Positions 1-14,200 of a DNA stretch of 64,000 nucleotides are shown piece by piece. A model generated the notes under the pieces. That model was not told where the DNA came from. It did no database searches and saw only the letters and a list, made by a program, of their open reading frames with translations. Position numbers and translations under genes: made by a program. How positions within the stretch are numbered: position 1 is the first letter of the stretch; each line of letters begins with the position of its first letter. Origin of the DNA: Cymodocea nodosa (Eukaryota; Streptophyta; Magnoliopsida; Alismatales; Cymodoceaceae); the NCBI GenBank assembly GCA_036874045.1, contig JAZBRI010000003.1, positions 4,352,501 to 4,416,500 on the forward strand, in the 5' to 3' direction.

Positions 1-769
1 TTGCATTCTGTTCTGGAATAAACCTACCAATTGGCAACCTAGTCGAAGGATTATGGACTTACAGCAAAACTCAACTTGATGACCAATTTTGAAGCATGAA
101 GAACAAAACCTAGGTTCCCAAGGGTCATATTCAATTGGTTGTGTGATCATCTCATGTCTATTTTAAATTTGGACTAATCAAGGGAGTGGCTTGGAGAGGT
201 CCACTTCTATGCAAACTATTATTAGCCCTGGTCACGTGAAACATTGCATATCCTCATGGAGGCACAAGAAGCAGCTTGACATCCCTATGATAGACCTGAT
301 AGCACTAGGTGTCAGCAAATGAGCTCTAAAGGAGGGGTTTGTGCAGCAAAATTGAACAGAAATGAAAATAATTTTCATCCCATTTCAGTAGGTTAACATT
401 TATGTACTGACGAAAAATATTTATGATGTAAGGTTATTGATAAATGATATATAAAGATCTATTTATAATATTATATAACTTGTTAATTAATTAATATAAT
501 TAATTAATTAATATAATTAATTAATTAATATAATTAATTAATTACATTTTAACTAATTACTTTAATTCATTAAACTTAATCAATAAATTAATTATAAATA
601 ATTATATTACATTATTATTGTAAACAAATATAAATTTTAATTCTATCATAAGCACAAACATCATCTAATTTTCAAATTCTATAAAATTCAAATTTCGTCA
701 AAATTCAAATTTTACTAGATTGAATTTCGAGTGTACAAACAAATCTTAAATTTCAAAAAGTAGACCTAT
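1..769. other. Left-edge non-coding DNA with an A+T tandem repeat
   Basis: No gene recognised. Bases 1-340 look like old decayed sequence with stops in all frames. A short tandem array (unit about 17 bases, TAAT/ATTA rich) occupies roughly 483-543, followed by A+T-rich DNA. Confidence 0.5.
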
Positions 770-1080
770 GCCAATGCCTAAGGTGATTCGAGGTCAAAGA
801 AGAAGAAAGGTGACCAATGTGAGATAAGCATCTGCTTTCCTTTAATCACCTAAAAACCTGTCACGTATGCTTTGATAAAATCCTCCTTATTCCTAAATCG
901 TATGAGGATATACCTAGAGTCAAGGGCAACAAGTAAGAAGCCCTCCTTGAAGGGAAGGGCAAGCTTCATTTCAGCAAGGATATCCATCATGAAGGGCCGT
1001 TGGAAGCTAAACCAACTAACCAAAGTCTAGGAGAAAGCCCCAACCAGCTGTGTCACCTCCTCCAAGGAGAAGGAGGTGAT
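770..1080 (-). pseudogene. LINE ORF1 fragment, DUF4283-like, decayed
   Basis: On the minus strand from 990 downward the frame reads MMDILAEMKLALPFKEGFLL, VALDSRYILIRF, NKEDFIKAYVTGF, a stop, then MLISHWSPFF. This follows the DUF4283 pattern (hydrophobic strand, DxRxxLIRF, EDF, W, WxPxF) found in the first ORF of plant LINEs and related proteins. At least three stops break it in this stretch and the upstream part is frameshifted. Confidence 0.5.
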
Positions 1081-2023
1081 TTGTTCTCCATTTTCAGATA
1101 CCAGAGCACACACAGGTATGTCAAGAAAGTTGAAGACACCAATGTTTCCTTCAAAGTTGTTGCAAAGGAAATGAAATGTTCTTTGGGGGCTCTCAGGTTA
1201 GGGGTTTTCATAGTCAAGAAGAGGAAGCGAATGAATGAACCAAGTGGGCTGCCCAGAAGGGAGGAGCCCCACCCAATTTGACACTTACATAACATGATTA
1301 AGACACATTAGTTGCCCTCCACAATCGGTTTGGCAATCTGTGAGGCTAAAGTTGCACATCAGCGTGACCCTATTCTTTGCTCAAGAAACCACATATCCCT
1401 TTCTTCCCTTCACCACTGAGAACTGCAAACCAAGGGCTGGTAGATGAACTATGGATGACAACACGTGCATGCAAATAGGAAACAGTTGAAGGTTCCACCA
1501 CTAGACAAGGAGAGAAGAGAAAGACATCATCATCAGCGGAGACAATGTTTGGGGAGGAGGGTAGAGCTATGCTTCCCATATGTATGGGGAATGGACAATC
1601 GAAATTTTTTGGAGAGAGATGGTAGGGAGGGAGAAGTGATGAAAGAGGAGACGCAAGATAGAATGAACACAGAACTTAGGGATCCACCATCAACATCGTA
1701 ATAAGATGATGACACCCTGAAAATAAAACAGTAGAGTACAACCTCCTATATATGGGAACACAAACTTAACCAATGAAATATCTAATACCTAACTATAACT
1801 AACCAACTAAGATGCATATAAAGGTCCATTTAATCTAATTAGACCCATTTATTCTCACAGAAACACTGGTACTGTCAAGCTCCCATGTTTAAGGTAGTTA
1901 AAGAAATCTTGTGAAGATGGAAATCATTGTCAAGTGGCAATTGAATTTTCAAATCAAATTACTTTACCTATTACAATGTATATGGCATTTGACAATTTTA
2001 AGAAATGGGCACTTACTAGTTCA
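1081..2023. other. Downstream flank of MRL1, no gene recognised
   Basis: Open frames here (up to 93 codons) have no family resemblance. The part up to about 1300 may be more of the LINE ORF1 remnant. The MRL1 3' UTR should lie just below 2024 but I cannot place its polyadenylation site. Confidence 0.4.
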
Positions 2024-2264
2024 CTACTCAAAGGACAAACCATAGCTGCTACGGATGTTGCGTTGCTGATTGATAATTTCCTTAGCCAGTCGAGTTTGTG
2101 ATAAAGTCAAATCTTCGGGTCTTCCACCAATAGCTGGAAAACTAATTTTAGGCCTAAACCAACTTCGAACTGCAAGTCCATTAATTCTAATTTTTCCATA
2201 AGATATATCTCCCTGGAAAGGCAGTCCCAACCTCCTCAACATGGATCCAACAGCTTGACCTACC
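2024..2264 (-). CDS. MRL1: MRL1 exon 19, C-terminus and stop (residues 1038-1117)
   Basis: Acceptor ..tccacag|GGTAGG. Encodes VGQAVGSMLRRLGLPFQG, KIRINGLAVRSWFRPK and a basic QQRNIRSS tail, then TAG at 2024-2026. These are the family's conserved C-terminal motifs and the end position fits the usual length. Confidence 0.92.
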
Positions 2265-5200
2265 CTGTGGAGATTTACATAGCTAATAAATACATGCAAA
2301 CTTAGCATTAAAGAGTTAATTAATGTAAACATTTAATATGAATGAATCAGCCTCCAATTTTTCAAAACTTGGCATGAAATCTGAAATTCCAAATTGTGTA
2401 GAGTATTGGTGCTCTAAAATAATTGGGGGAGGTTCAACTTTAGGAAACAAAAACACTGACACAGATCATCCATAACGTACATCATTATGCAAAAGCTGTA
2501 GAGCTGAAGTTTATTTTTGTTGTATCCTCAAAATTGAAACTTTAATAATTTCAATATTCTATAAAACATTTAAAACATCTTCAGACGAGTGTAAAGAACA
2601 AAAAATGTTAAACAGCAAGAACCTGAGAAGGGTCCCTAGAACAACATGTGCACACAAATAATGGTTGACAAAGCATGTTCTGGTTGGAAAATCTATAGAA
2701 AATGCCAGAAAATATGATAACCGCTCATCTATAGAGAATAAAAATTAGGTGGTTTGTTTTAGCTCCGACTCAATAAATTCCAATTATGATTGTAACCAAC
2801 GCCAATGAAGCCCCCTTCGGAAGTTACTGATCAAAAACACTCGTTCAAACATTACTTGCATTGGCTTTATTCTTGATGAACCAGGCACAGTAATGACTCC
2901 TACCAAGTCGGAGTTTAGCTTGGCAAACATCCAACTCAACCTTATTTTCATGACAACGGCTTGCATGCCAATTGGCTTTGCTAAACAGGCTATGCATGCC
3001 AATAGTATGATCCATTGTCTTCACAAATTTTAATCCTCACCATATTCTCTATTAAATTATATAATTTAAATCATTTTTCTATTTTCAGCTATGTAGTTTT
3101 CAATCCTCCTCTACTCCTTTTAGTTTCATCTAATTTTGTTAACACTCACATGAACATCTCTAATTAAAATTCCTTTTTGGACAACCAAACAATCTAAGAT
3201 AATTTACCTTTAGGATATTTTCTTGGATTTACTTGAAAAGGCTAAAAATAGACCATATATACCTTTTGAATTATGATAACATTTAGACACCCTTAAAAAA
3301 CTTAAAATCATAGTTATAAGAGTATTGCAACTATGATTTTGAGTTTTTAAGAGTATGTGAGATAATATTATAATTCAATAGGTATACAAGTCACTTGTAA
3401 CTTTCTGAGTATCCAACAAAACAGCCTTTCATTTTATCCATGGTGCAACTCCAACACTACTTTGGAGGAATTTGTCTCCCTTGACACACAACGTATCCAT
3501 CTTAAGATTGTCATCCCAAATAACTTTTCTACATATGTTTTTGTTTAATAAATCAATGTTTTGATTCTTATAATAGACTCAATCAATCTAAGTATCATTT
3601 AAGAATCCAATGAACTTCTACTGTTATTCCCTTATTATTGATCTTATGATTGCCAAACTTCAGTTAAATATATTCAGTGTTAAACATTATTAAGGTTTCT
3701 CTCTATAATTCTAATTTAAAATTATTTCTTACTACTCCATGGATTTCTTTAGTCATTTTACACATTATTAAGAAAAAAAACTTAAGAGTTAATCCTTGGT
3801 ATAAATCTATATTTTATTGAAAATCCTTGTGTATTATATTATACATACAAGAAATTAAATGGATAGGAGAAAAATCTAGGTTAATTGAGGATAGTAATTT
3901 TAAATTGTGGTATATTGGAAGAAATAAGTGCAGAAAAAGTTAGAATAATAGTTGATAAAAAATTAAAAGACAAAGTTGTTGAGGTAATAAAGATAGAAGA
4001 GAAAATTATAATGATTAAGCTTATGATAGGGCATATGCTCCACAATAGGTTTAGGAGAAGCTATTAAACAAAAATTTTGGAAAGATTTGGATAGTTTAGT
4101 TCATGACTTACTTGTTAGTGAAAAAACCTCTTTATTAGAGGAAAACTAAATGTTCATGCAGAAGAACTAAATATAGGATATGAAAGAATGAAGAGGGAAC
4201 TTTGATTCTAAACTTTAGTGTAGCTTATCATCATTTAATAGTTAACACTTATTTTAAGAAAACAGAAGAGGATTTAATTACATTTAGAAGTGGTTAAAAT
4301 GCTAGTTAAATAAACTTTTTACTTATTAGAAAAATAGATCAAAAAATGTGTAAAGATTGTAAACATATTTTAAGAGAAAATTTAACTACACAAAATAGGT
4401 TGTTCATATTAGACGTTAACATTAAGATTAAGAAAAAAAAGACTAACGTACACAAGAATCCAAGAATTAAGTGGTGAAATTTAAAAAGTGAAAAGAAAAT
4501 GGTATTTAGAAATACCTTGTTAAAAGAAAGAATATGGAAACAAGAAGGAGAGCTAAATATCATTGTTATTTTTAAATATTGGTACCAAAGCATGCATCCC
4601 CCATTAGTTTGGTATTATATATACTTTTAAAATTCACTTAAAAAGTTCAATTAGCCACCTAATCCCACTAATCCTAATCATTGCACATCTAGTATTAGAA
4701 ATCACCTGTAGCTAAACCCTCTCCAGGTTTGATTTATTTCTTTAATCAAGAAACACTTTTTTAGCTGAATACGATCAACTTTCAAATGTAATTATATGAT
4801 TGTTTCACTTCTTGACATATGTATTCTCCTAAATAAACTAAATTACAAGATAGAGAAATAGATCTAACCTTCCAGAAACATTGATTATCCTTTCACCTTC
4901 TCTAGATAAAATTCGTGTCCTTTCTGTGGGTAACAATATAGTGAAATTTGGCAATCTTGCTCCTGCACAAAAATAAAAGAAAATTACTAAAATGTAACAA
5001 AAAAAAGGCAAACCAATATTCTAGTAGATATAAAAAGGTTTAAGAACATGCCAGTTACATGTATTAGAAAATAGAAAATTAGAATCGCATTCAAGTTCTA
5101 TGTAAGGAAGGTAAATAGAAAGAAAAAATTATTGTCAGTCGGTAATAATAGCACCAATGTCCAGCTAAGATTTCCTTTTTGCTTGTTCTACATAACTAAA

Positions 5201-8200
5201 AAAGATCCTATTAGGCACGAAATTATTGAAATTAAAAGAAATTAATACAAAATAATGAAAAAGAAGCATTCCAATGTGCAACAAAAACACCCAAATTCAA
5301 TTTAAACATAATTAGTAAATTATTAGACTTGTTGCAAATTTTAAAACAAAAAGAAAAATAATTACACACAAAACTTCAAATCATTTCATGTGCATAGTCT
5401 GTACTGTACCAACAATTGATGAAATTAAGAGCTAGCATGCTGCAAACAGACAAAGGAATAGAAAAGGAAATAAAAAAGGGAGGCTGAGTAAGCAAGAAGA
5501 TTTCTATTTTGAGCAGTGGAAAAATATAATGAATAAAATATAATGAGCAGTGGTTGAAAATTATTTGAGTACTATGTTGTGTAATACATTTAAATATCAG
5601 TATCATATCAAAGATAGGTCTTTCATATAAAGGAAACATATTGATAATCAAGGAACACATCCGTGGAAACATAATACCTTTGTTGAAACAACAAAATTTT
5701 AAATTTCAACTTGAAATTCAAAGATAAGATAAAACAAACTATGATAAATATATAAAAACACCTAAATAAATTTGTTGAGAAATTATCATGCATAAAATAT
5801 CAATTAGATAGAGATATAGTAGTCACATACATAAGAAAAGTCTTAAATCATATACAAAAAACTCATTGAAAAAGGACTTAAAATTCAGATTATATTTTTG
5901 TAAAATCCAAGTTACAGTTTAATATATTTCAAGTTATATTTTAATAGAGTTATGTTTCAATATATATCAATTTACATTTCAATAGAATTTAAGTTATAAT
6001 TTAATATTTATTAAATTATATTTCAATAGAATCTAGTTTACCATTTATACATGGAACACAAATTAATAAACTAGGTCAAGGTTGGTGCATACGGTGGCTG
6101 CTAAATCTATCGGTGTTACAGACAGTAGCTGTTGAATCCATTGGTGTTAGTTGTCTCAATAGATCCTGATGGCATTCAAAGAAACAGCAATCCAACAACT
6201 GTCTAGAACAACAGTCAAGCTCAATAAGCTCAACTATCACACGTGGTCATTGAACTTTCTCACATTGTGGTAGCACAAAAGAAGAGTAGACATCTTACTC
6301 AACCGCCTCCAAATGTCAAGGATGGTGCATATGATGATTGGTTTGTTGACAATGTTGTTGTTATTACTTGGCTGGAAAATAGTATAGAGTCGTCTATTAC
6401 TAAGGGTGTGATGATGTTTCGTCCTATAAAACTTATATAGGACACTTTAAAGCAAATGCATGCTGAGAAAAGGAACATTTTAAAAGTTTATGAGATCTAT
6501 GAGCAAATATTTACTCTTAAGATGTTGGGACAATCAATGTAAAAATATTATAGGACAATGAGGTCCTTATTTGAGGAACTGAACATTCTTCAACCACCAT
6601 CTACTGATCTTGTAACACTACAAAGGTATCAAAATGATCTACAAGTGATCGTCTTCCTAGTTGGTCTTCCATCGAACTTAGTGTCTCAAGTCTGCAAACA
6701 CCTTCTAGGAGGAGGTACTACGCTAGATTTAGGAACTGCATGTGCTAGAGTTTTACGTATTTCCAAAGCAAGCAATATGACAGGTGCGGAAACACAGGAA
6801 GCATCTGCCTTAGCTGTTAGAAACACTTAGAATAGGCAAAATAGTCATCCCAATTTTAGAACTGGAAGACATAGGATTCCTTGTTTTCATTGCAAAAAAA
6901 TAAATCATAGATCAGAAAGATGTTGAAAGAACTTCGGGAAGCCAACTTGGGCTCGAACTGTGATAAAAACAAAGGATACATCGAGTGCTACTTTTGAAGT
7001 ATCGACTTTGACTATCACTCAATAGGAGTATAAGAACTTGAAGCGGACACAAGGATTCAACACCCCAGTCGTTGTGTCCCTGACTTCCACCTCTGGTATA
7101 ACCATGTCTATTAATAAGGCTCAACCCTAGATTGTTGACTCAAGTACATCTCAGCATATGACAGGATGTCCTACCTTTTCTCCCACTTATAGAAAATTAC
7201 AAACTTACATAGTGTCACCATCGCCGATGGCATTCATGTTAGATATCAAGACTGTCTTAATATCCAACTTCAAAACACCTTATATGTTTCTGAACTTTCT
7301 GTTAATCTTTTATCTATTAGTTTCATTACAATTCAATTGTTCCTGTTTTATGAATTTCTTTTCATTTCACTGTACCTTTCAAGATCTGCAGACAACGAAG
7401 AGAATTAGTTTGGGCAATAAAAGAAACTCTGAGGAGTATGTTCTTGTTTGTGATACTCCTTCTCGTGGGCTTGCAGCTCTATCATCATCTACGCTTGTGT
7501 CTTTTCTTTTTTGGCATCATCAGTTAGAACATTCTTTGACTCACAAACTTTAGCAGGCATTGCCTTAGGTTACTTTACTGGATTTTGAATGTGAATATTG
7601 TCAACTAGGGAAACACAGGTGGTCTATCTATTCCTGTGTATCTCTTCCTAAGAGTAGTACTATGTTTAACCTAGTTCATTGTGATGTGTGGGGTCCTAGT
7701 CGTGTTACCTCACCACATGGTTTTTGTTATTATCTTATTCTTGTAGATGATTTTTCGAGAGTTTGCTAAGTATATTTGTTGAAAGATAGACAAAATATTG
7801 TAACCTCTGTTGAAAACTTTATTAATGAAATCAAAACCCAATTTTCTATTATTCCTAAGTGTCTTCATACTGATAATGCACTAGAATTTATTAGTAATAT
7901 GTTTCAAAGTTTCTGTTCGTCCTAGTGAATTATCCATTAGACGACATGCCCTCACACCTCTAAACAAAACGGGATAATCGAGAGGAAGCATCGTCATCTT
8001 CTGGATATCACTAAGACTCTCCTTCACATGAAAGTTCCAAAGTACCTTTGATCTGATGCTGTCCAAACTGCTATCTATCTTATTAACAAGATTTTTTTTC
8101 TCCGTTAAGGGGAGAAATTCTCATTCATCATCTTTTCCCTACCAGAGAGTTGTTTGGTCTCACTCCTAAAGTGTTTAGATGCACTACCTATGTTCATGAT

Positions 8201-11200
8201 CTTAGCCCTAATTGAGATAAACTTGATGCTTGTGCTATCAAGTATGTGTTTGTAGGGTATTCTCGAACCCAAAAAGGTTATAGGTATTACTATCCTCTCA
8301 CAAAATGCTACTATATATCTGCTAATGTTACCTTTAATAAAGATCAACCTTATTTTTCAGGAGATATGGGTTACTTAAATCTTCCCTTACCTAATTTGAC
8401 TTCTACCAGTCAAAATAAGAGTTTTTTGGTTAAGGATTCCTAAAAGGATAGTAGTCTAGAGTCCTCTGTTACTATTGGGGATGACAACTTAAGTGAGGAA
8501 AGACCACTACAGGTGTATCACAAGAGACGACATCCCCAAGTTGATTTCATGGCTACTCCGAGGATCTCCTCTGATGTAGATTCTTCTACTCACCACCTTC
8601 AACTGCCTCTAGTAGACTTTGATGACCTTCACATTACTCTCCGAAAATGTACTTACGCTTGCACCCAATACCTCATTGCTAACTTTATTTCCTATGACCA
8701 CCTCAATTCTTCCTATCGTACCTTTACTTTAGCTATCATATCTAAGAATGTACCAGAGACATACCAAGAAACTCTATAGTCCTATATGGAAGCATGCCAT
8801 GAATCAAGAAATGAAAGCATTATGGTCACATGGCACTTGGGAGTTGATTCCTTATCCAGCTAATGCAAGCCTTATTTCTTACAAGTATTCACAATGAAAT
8901 ACAAACCAGATGGCTCAGTAGAAAGACACAAAGTATGGTTAGTGGCACGAAGATTTACACAGGAATATGAGATTGACTATGCTAAAACTTTCTCACCTAT
9001 AGCCTGTCTTAATTCTATCAAAGTTCTTTTGTCTATAGCAGTCAACCAACAATGGGAACTTCACCAACTTGATATCAAAAATGTCTTTCTCTATGGTGAT
9101 CTAACGGAAGAGGTATACATGACACAACCTCCTAGGTATGTCACCTAAGAGGGATAGCTGATTTGCAGATTGAGGAAAGCTATCTACGGACTGAAACAAA
9201 GTCCCTAGGCTTGGTTTGATAGATTGAGTGGAGTAATGGTTGCTGGAGGATTCAAAAGATGCGTTGTTGATCATTCTGTATTTATTCGTAGTTCTAATCA
9301 AGGCTATACTGTTCTAACAGTATATGTTAATGATATTTTACTTAGAGGTAATAATAGTGAAGGGATTACCAGGACCAAAGAACATCACGCCAAAATCTTT
9401 AAAACAAAGGATCTAGGAAAATCAGGATATTTTCTTGGGATTGAATTTGCTTACTTCAAGAAAAGAACAATGCTATCTCAACAGAAATACGCTCTTGATT
9501 TGCTTGTAGAGACAGAGAATTTAGGCTGCAAACCAGAAACTACACCTATTGAACAAAACTCACCTTTTTGGGATTCGTCTTCTAAGGAGTTGAAAATCCA
9601 AGTAGCTACAAGAAGTTAGCTAAGAAGTTAATTTATCTCACTATTACTAGGCTCAACATTTCTTATACTGTGAGACTGCTAAGTCAGTTTATGCATTAGC
9701 CTCGATTGATGCATTAGATAAGGACTCAAAGAGTATTAGCTTACAACAATGAGACATCAAGAAAAGAGTTGTTATATCAAGCAAATGGACACATGAATAT
9801 TGAAGCGTTCTCTGATACTGACTTTCAGGAGACAAGAAATCTACCTCTAGATTTCTTACCTATGTAGGAGGAAATCTAGTCACATGGCATAGCAAGAAAC
9901 AAAATGTGATGTCTTGTTCAACTGTTGAAGTTGAATACAGATCTATGCAGCTCACTAGTTGTGAGTTGGTATGACTTCAATCACTATTAAGGGAACTTGG
10001 AATGACTATGGAAGAACATATTCTTATCTGTGACAACCAAGCGACGATTTACATTGCATAACATTAGACATTTTATGAACGAATCAAACACATAGAGATT
10101 AATTGTCATTATATCAGAGATTTGGTAACAAAGGGTATTATCCACACTCCTCATATTCCATCTTTTGAAGAACAGGTAGATATCCTCACCAAAGCGTTCT
10201 CCTGTAGGCCTTTTGATTACCTTTGTAACAAAACTGGGAATGATAGATATATATTCTCAACTTGAAGGGAAATGTTATGTTAGAACCTTATGTTATAACC
10301 TATGTAATTGGATAAACAAATCCTTATATAGATCTTTCTTCCTTTATATATGTAATCCACCTTTGTAGCAAGTGACAACACTTTATTTTCAATGTAGATT
10401 TCCACAGATAGATTGGGGGTTTTCTCCAAAAAAATAAAAAAGTACACATAAGTAGTAAGTTTTTTATTCATGGATTTAATTTTTGATTTTTTTAGAATTT
10501 TCTTTTTCCACTGACTTGTAGTAAATAGTTGTTAATTACAGGAATTACATTGATTTCATTTGGTCAACTATGAAAATGATGTTGTTCTTACACATTTTAT
10601 TGGTGTTACAACATTGATGATGTCTAATTCATCAAACTGTAGTAAGTCACCATGAGTAAGAACTTGCTAGAATAGAAGATCCTGATTAGCTCTATGAATT
10701 TTCCATTAACAATAATAAGAGAAAGATCCAATGTAGATATTATAGGAAAAAAATTAGTTTTGGTATGTCAAAGTTGAAGCTGCATCTAATTGGTGGCTAT
10801 AGGCTTATAGCAATGTCATCAAGTGTCCATGTCCCAATGTTGTGAGAAATTAAATGAGGGAATTATTGAAGAATACCAAGGCAAGGAAGAGTGAGAGGAA
10901 CAGGAAAGAATATTCAGAAGCATCTTATAGGAGACGGGTTTTAACATTCCATTTGAGAGTAGGAGGCACAAAGTCAGGGATTTGTTCGGTCAATTCCAAT
11001 TGAAGGCAGTGATGAGAAGATTGATTGCAGAAGAATCACAATGTTATAGATAGGCTGCGATGTGATCCTTATAGTTCTTACAAAAAATCACATAACCCAT
11101 TAGATTACCACTCTTGACAATGCACATGGACAAATTTGTCATCATTATACAAGTCAAGCTAGTACAAGCTAAACTAATACAGTAAAGGGGATGCAATATC

Positions 11201-14200
11201 CATTTATGGTGCATACAACCCTTTCCAAAAGTTACAAACAGAAGGGTGACCTCCCTCACAAGAACTTAGTGATATCATGATGCACTTTTATGGATAGGAT
11301 ATCTTATACATGTGCCTAATTTAGAGTATTACTGATAGGTTATAGACTATCGCATAGATTATGCAACTCAGATGATATGGAGTCCTTACATAATGTAGAG
11401 AAAAGAGTTGACGTGGCAATGAATGTTCAACAATACCTAACAAAACAACAAAGACAAGACTACAACAACCCTCCAAGGCATTCAACTTGGAATGGATCAT
11501 TTGGCATGTTTTTCATTATATTTGAAATCCCTTGACATATAAATTATATTTCTACTATTTCTGTGTGATTTAAGTCTTTTTTCATGCATGTGAGTATTGT
11601 ATTTCAATGAATGTGACATTTTATCAATGATACTTACCTAAAAATTTAGGTGTTTTTACATGATTATTATAGTTTTTTGTTTTATCCTTGAGTTTCAAAT
11701 TGAGAATCAATTTTTTTGTCATTCCCAAGAAAGTATCGTGTTGCCACAAATATAATCCTTAATCCTTGTTATGTTTCCCTTTTTTAGGGCACTGATCCTT
11801 AATACAATACCAAAGTTTTATTCCTTAGCTCAAAACCTAGGTTCACTTTGAAAATCATTTGTATTATGATAATCAAATTGCATTATTTATTGCAAAACTA
11901 AGCACATAAAGGTTGTTTGTCATTATATTTGTGATATAGTGTTTTTCCAGATTATTGATACACAATACACTTACCATCAAAGTAGTTGATCAATATCTTT
12001 GCCAAAGAATTTAGTATTGGAATATTTGAGCCTATATGTAATGAGCTATAGATGACTGACATATATGCTCCAATATGAGTAGGCGCTAGACACGTTACAG
12101 ATATGTATGAATATATGTGATCAACATGGTAACAAAATCTCCATCTGTCCTAACTTAAAACATTTAATTTGGATTAAGAAAAAAAATGAAATGTAGAATA
12201 TTCAACCCTCCAAAATAGTGTCAAGTTGATGTTGGAAAGATTGCTTGAACTTTGCATGATTTGATGAGCCTAGAAGAATGGATTGGACAAAATCTAGGGC
12301 ATGAAAAAAGGTGGAGAGACTTTAGAAGAAAGAAGCATAATCAGATATATATCTGCACAAGAATGACATATCAGATTGAAATAATAGAATTTCAATCAAG
12401 ATGCCTTTTCCCGATTCAAATTTTACAATTTATTAGCCACTTTATGATCTTTATTGTCAATGTTGATGCATATCAACAAAAAACAACAAGATACCACTAT
12501 GGATAGAATGCTCTATTGTTCTAGACAAATGAACATAAGTTTTGTGCTTTTAGTAAAAATGCAAATAAAATAGAAAATATCAAGTAGGTTAAGGTGATAT
12601 GATATTTACCAGCAGCAAGCCGATGTTTCAGACCTTTCAAAATTGTCAAAAGGTAAACCTGGCAAAAAATTGGATTGCTTTCTTTCAGAATAAGAATAAA
12701 AGCATCAGATTATCAACATTCATTTTTATCAGAATTACCAATATTTATTTAAGAATGGAAAAAAATATCAAACAGTACTAATATGCTACAGTCAAGAGGT
12801 TTCAAAGAAAACAATTACAGGTTGCACTTCTAAGCATAGGAGATATTTGGTAGCACTTCTAAGCATCTACTACAGAGAGAAGCTGCAGAAACTAGAAACA
12901 ATTTCAAACAAGATATATGGATTAGGCTATTGAGAGAAGCACTCAACTTCCAAATACACAAGACAAAGAATTAGCCAAGCTTTTTGGAGAAGCTCACTTT
13001 CAACTTCCAGCCAGAAATTGACATTCCAAATTTTTATTTCCAAAACTATCAATTATGAAATCAAAACATTTACAAACAATTCCAATGAGTATTTACAAAA
13101 ATCGCCAACACACATGTATAGAACCGATTATTGTGTGCATGTACAAAGGTATTTCAATAAAGATATATTATATTATATTGCATTAAAATAAAACATTAAA
13201 ACAATAGGGTAGAGAAACAAGAAAAGACGAAAAAAGGATGGTAGAAAAGAGAACTCATCCGGAATGTGATTTACACAATGTCAAGCAAACTTTGTCCATG
13301 TTCAACATAGTTGTCGTTGAAGTTAATAGTCTCACGTTGATAAAAATGTGGTCAAACCTAGACCTTATAATGTAGTGTCTTATTCTCTCACTACCAATTG
13401 ATTTTGAGATAAACATTCAACACAATATCAAAGTATGATTCACGCACATCATACATAAGATACTTAAAGGCTAAGGAGAATGCTGCAAGTGCAAGAGAGT
13501 ATTGAAATTAATAATCTCACATTGACAAAAATGTGGTCAAATTTAGACCTTATAATGTGATGTCCCATTATCTTATTACCAATTGATTTTGAGATAAACT
13601 TTCAACAATTGTTAAGCATAAGAAAAATTCAATATATTAGTGGAAATGAAATATGACCCATTATGAACTAAATTGTCTCAAATTCCTAACCTTCATTTAT
13701 CATGTGATTGTTGTTTTCTGTATCTAGATTTCCAATATGTGAGAAGTTAAATTAAAGTATTAAAACAGTGGAAAATACATGTCTAGGTGGAAGGAGAAGG
13801 AAGAAGAAGAAGAAGGAAGGAGAAAACGTATATGTGCTATTCATCTTCCAAAATACACATAAATATAAGTGGACCCTTAGATGGATCCTTAAATGAATCA
13901 TCATAAGAATAAGACATTTAACATTTTCCCTTAAATTGGAGCATATATATCATACATGCCTAGCTTATTACAAAGTCTCTTAAAGGTATTAGAATTCAAC
14001 CCTTTGGTGAAAATATCTGCAACCTGATCTTCAGATCTGATATAAGGAGTGGATATGATTTTCTTTTGAACATTATCGCAAATGAAATGACAATCTACTT
14101 CAACATATTTAGTCCTCTCATGAAACATTGAATTGGTAGTAATGTATATGCCAACTTGATTGTCACAATACATTAGCATTGGACCACAACCGTTACCTCC

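Larger units (their letters stand above)
6100..10400 (+). mobile_element. Decayed Ty1/copia retrotransposon (antisense in MRL1 intron 17)
   Basis: Order gag, protease, integrase, reverse transcriptase, RNase H identifies copia. A purine-rich PPT-like run (GAAGGGAAA) ends at 10272 and a TG-initiated 3' LTR seems to start at 10273. I find no matching 5' LTR before 6100, so the element is probably 5' truncated or its 5' LTR is lost. Many stops and frameshifts make it non-autonomous. It runs opposite to MRL1. Confidence 0.85.

Noticed and set aside
483..543. CRISPR-like array
   Set aside because: Only an A+T-rich tandem repeat without spacers, in a plant nuclear context.
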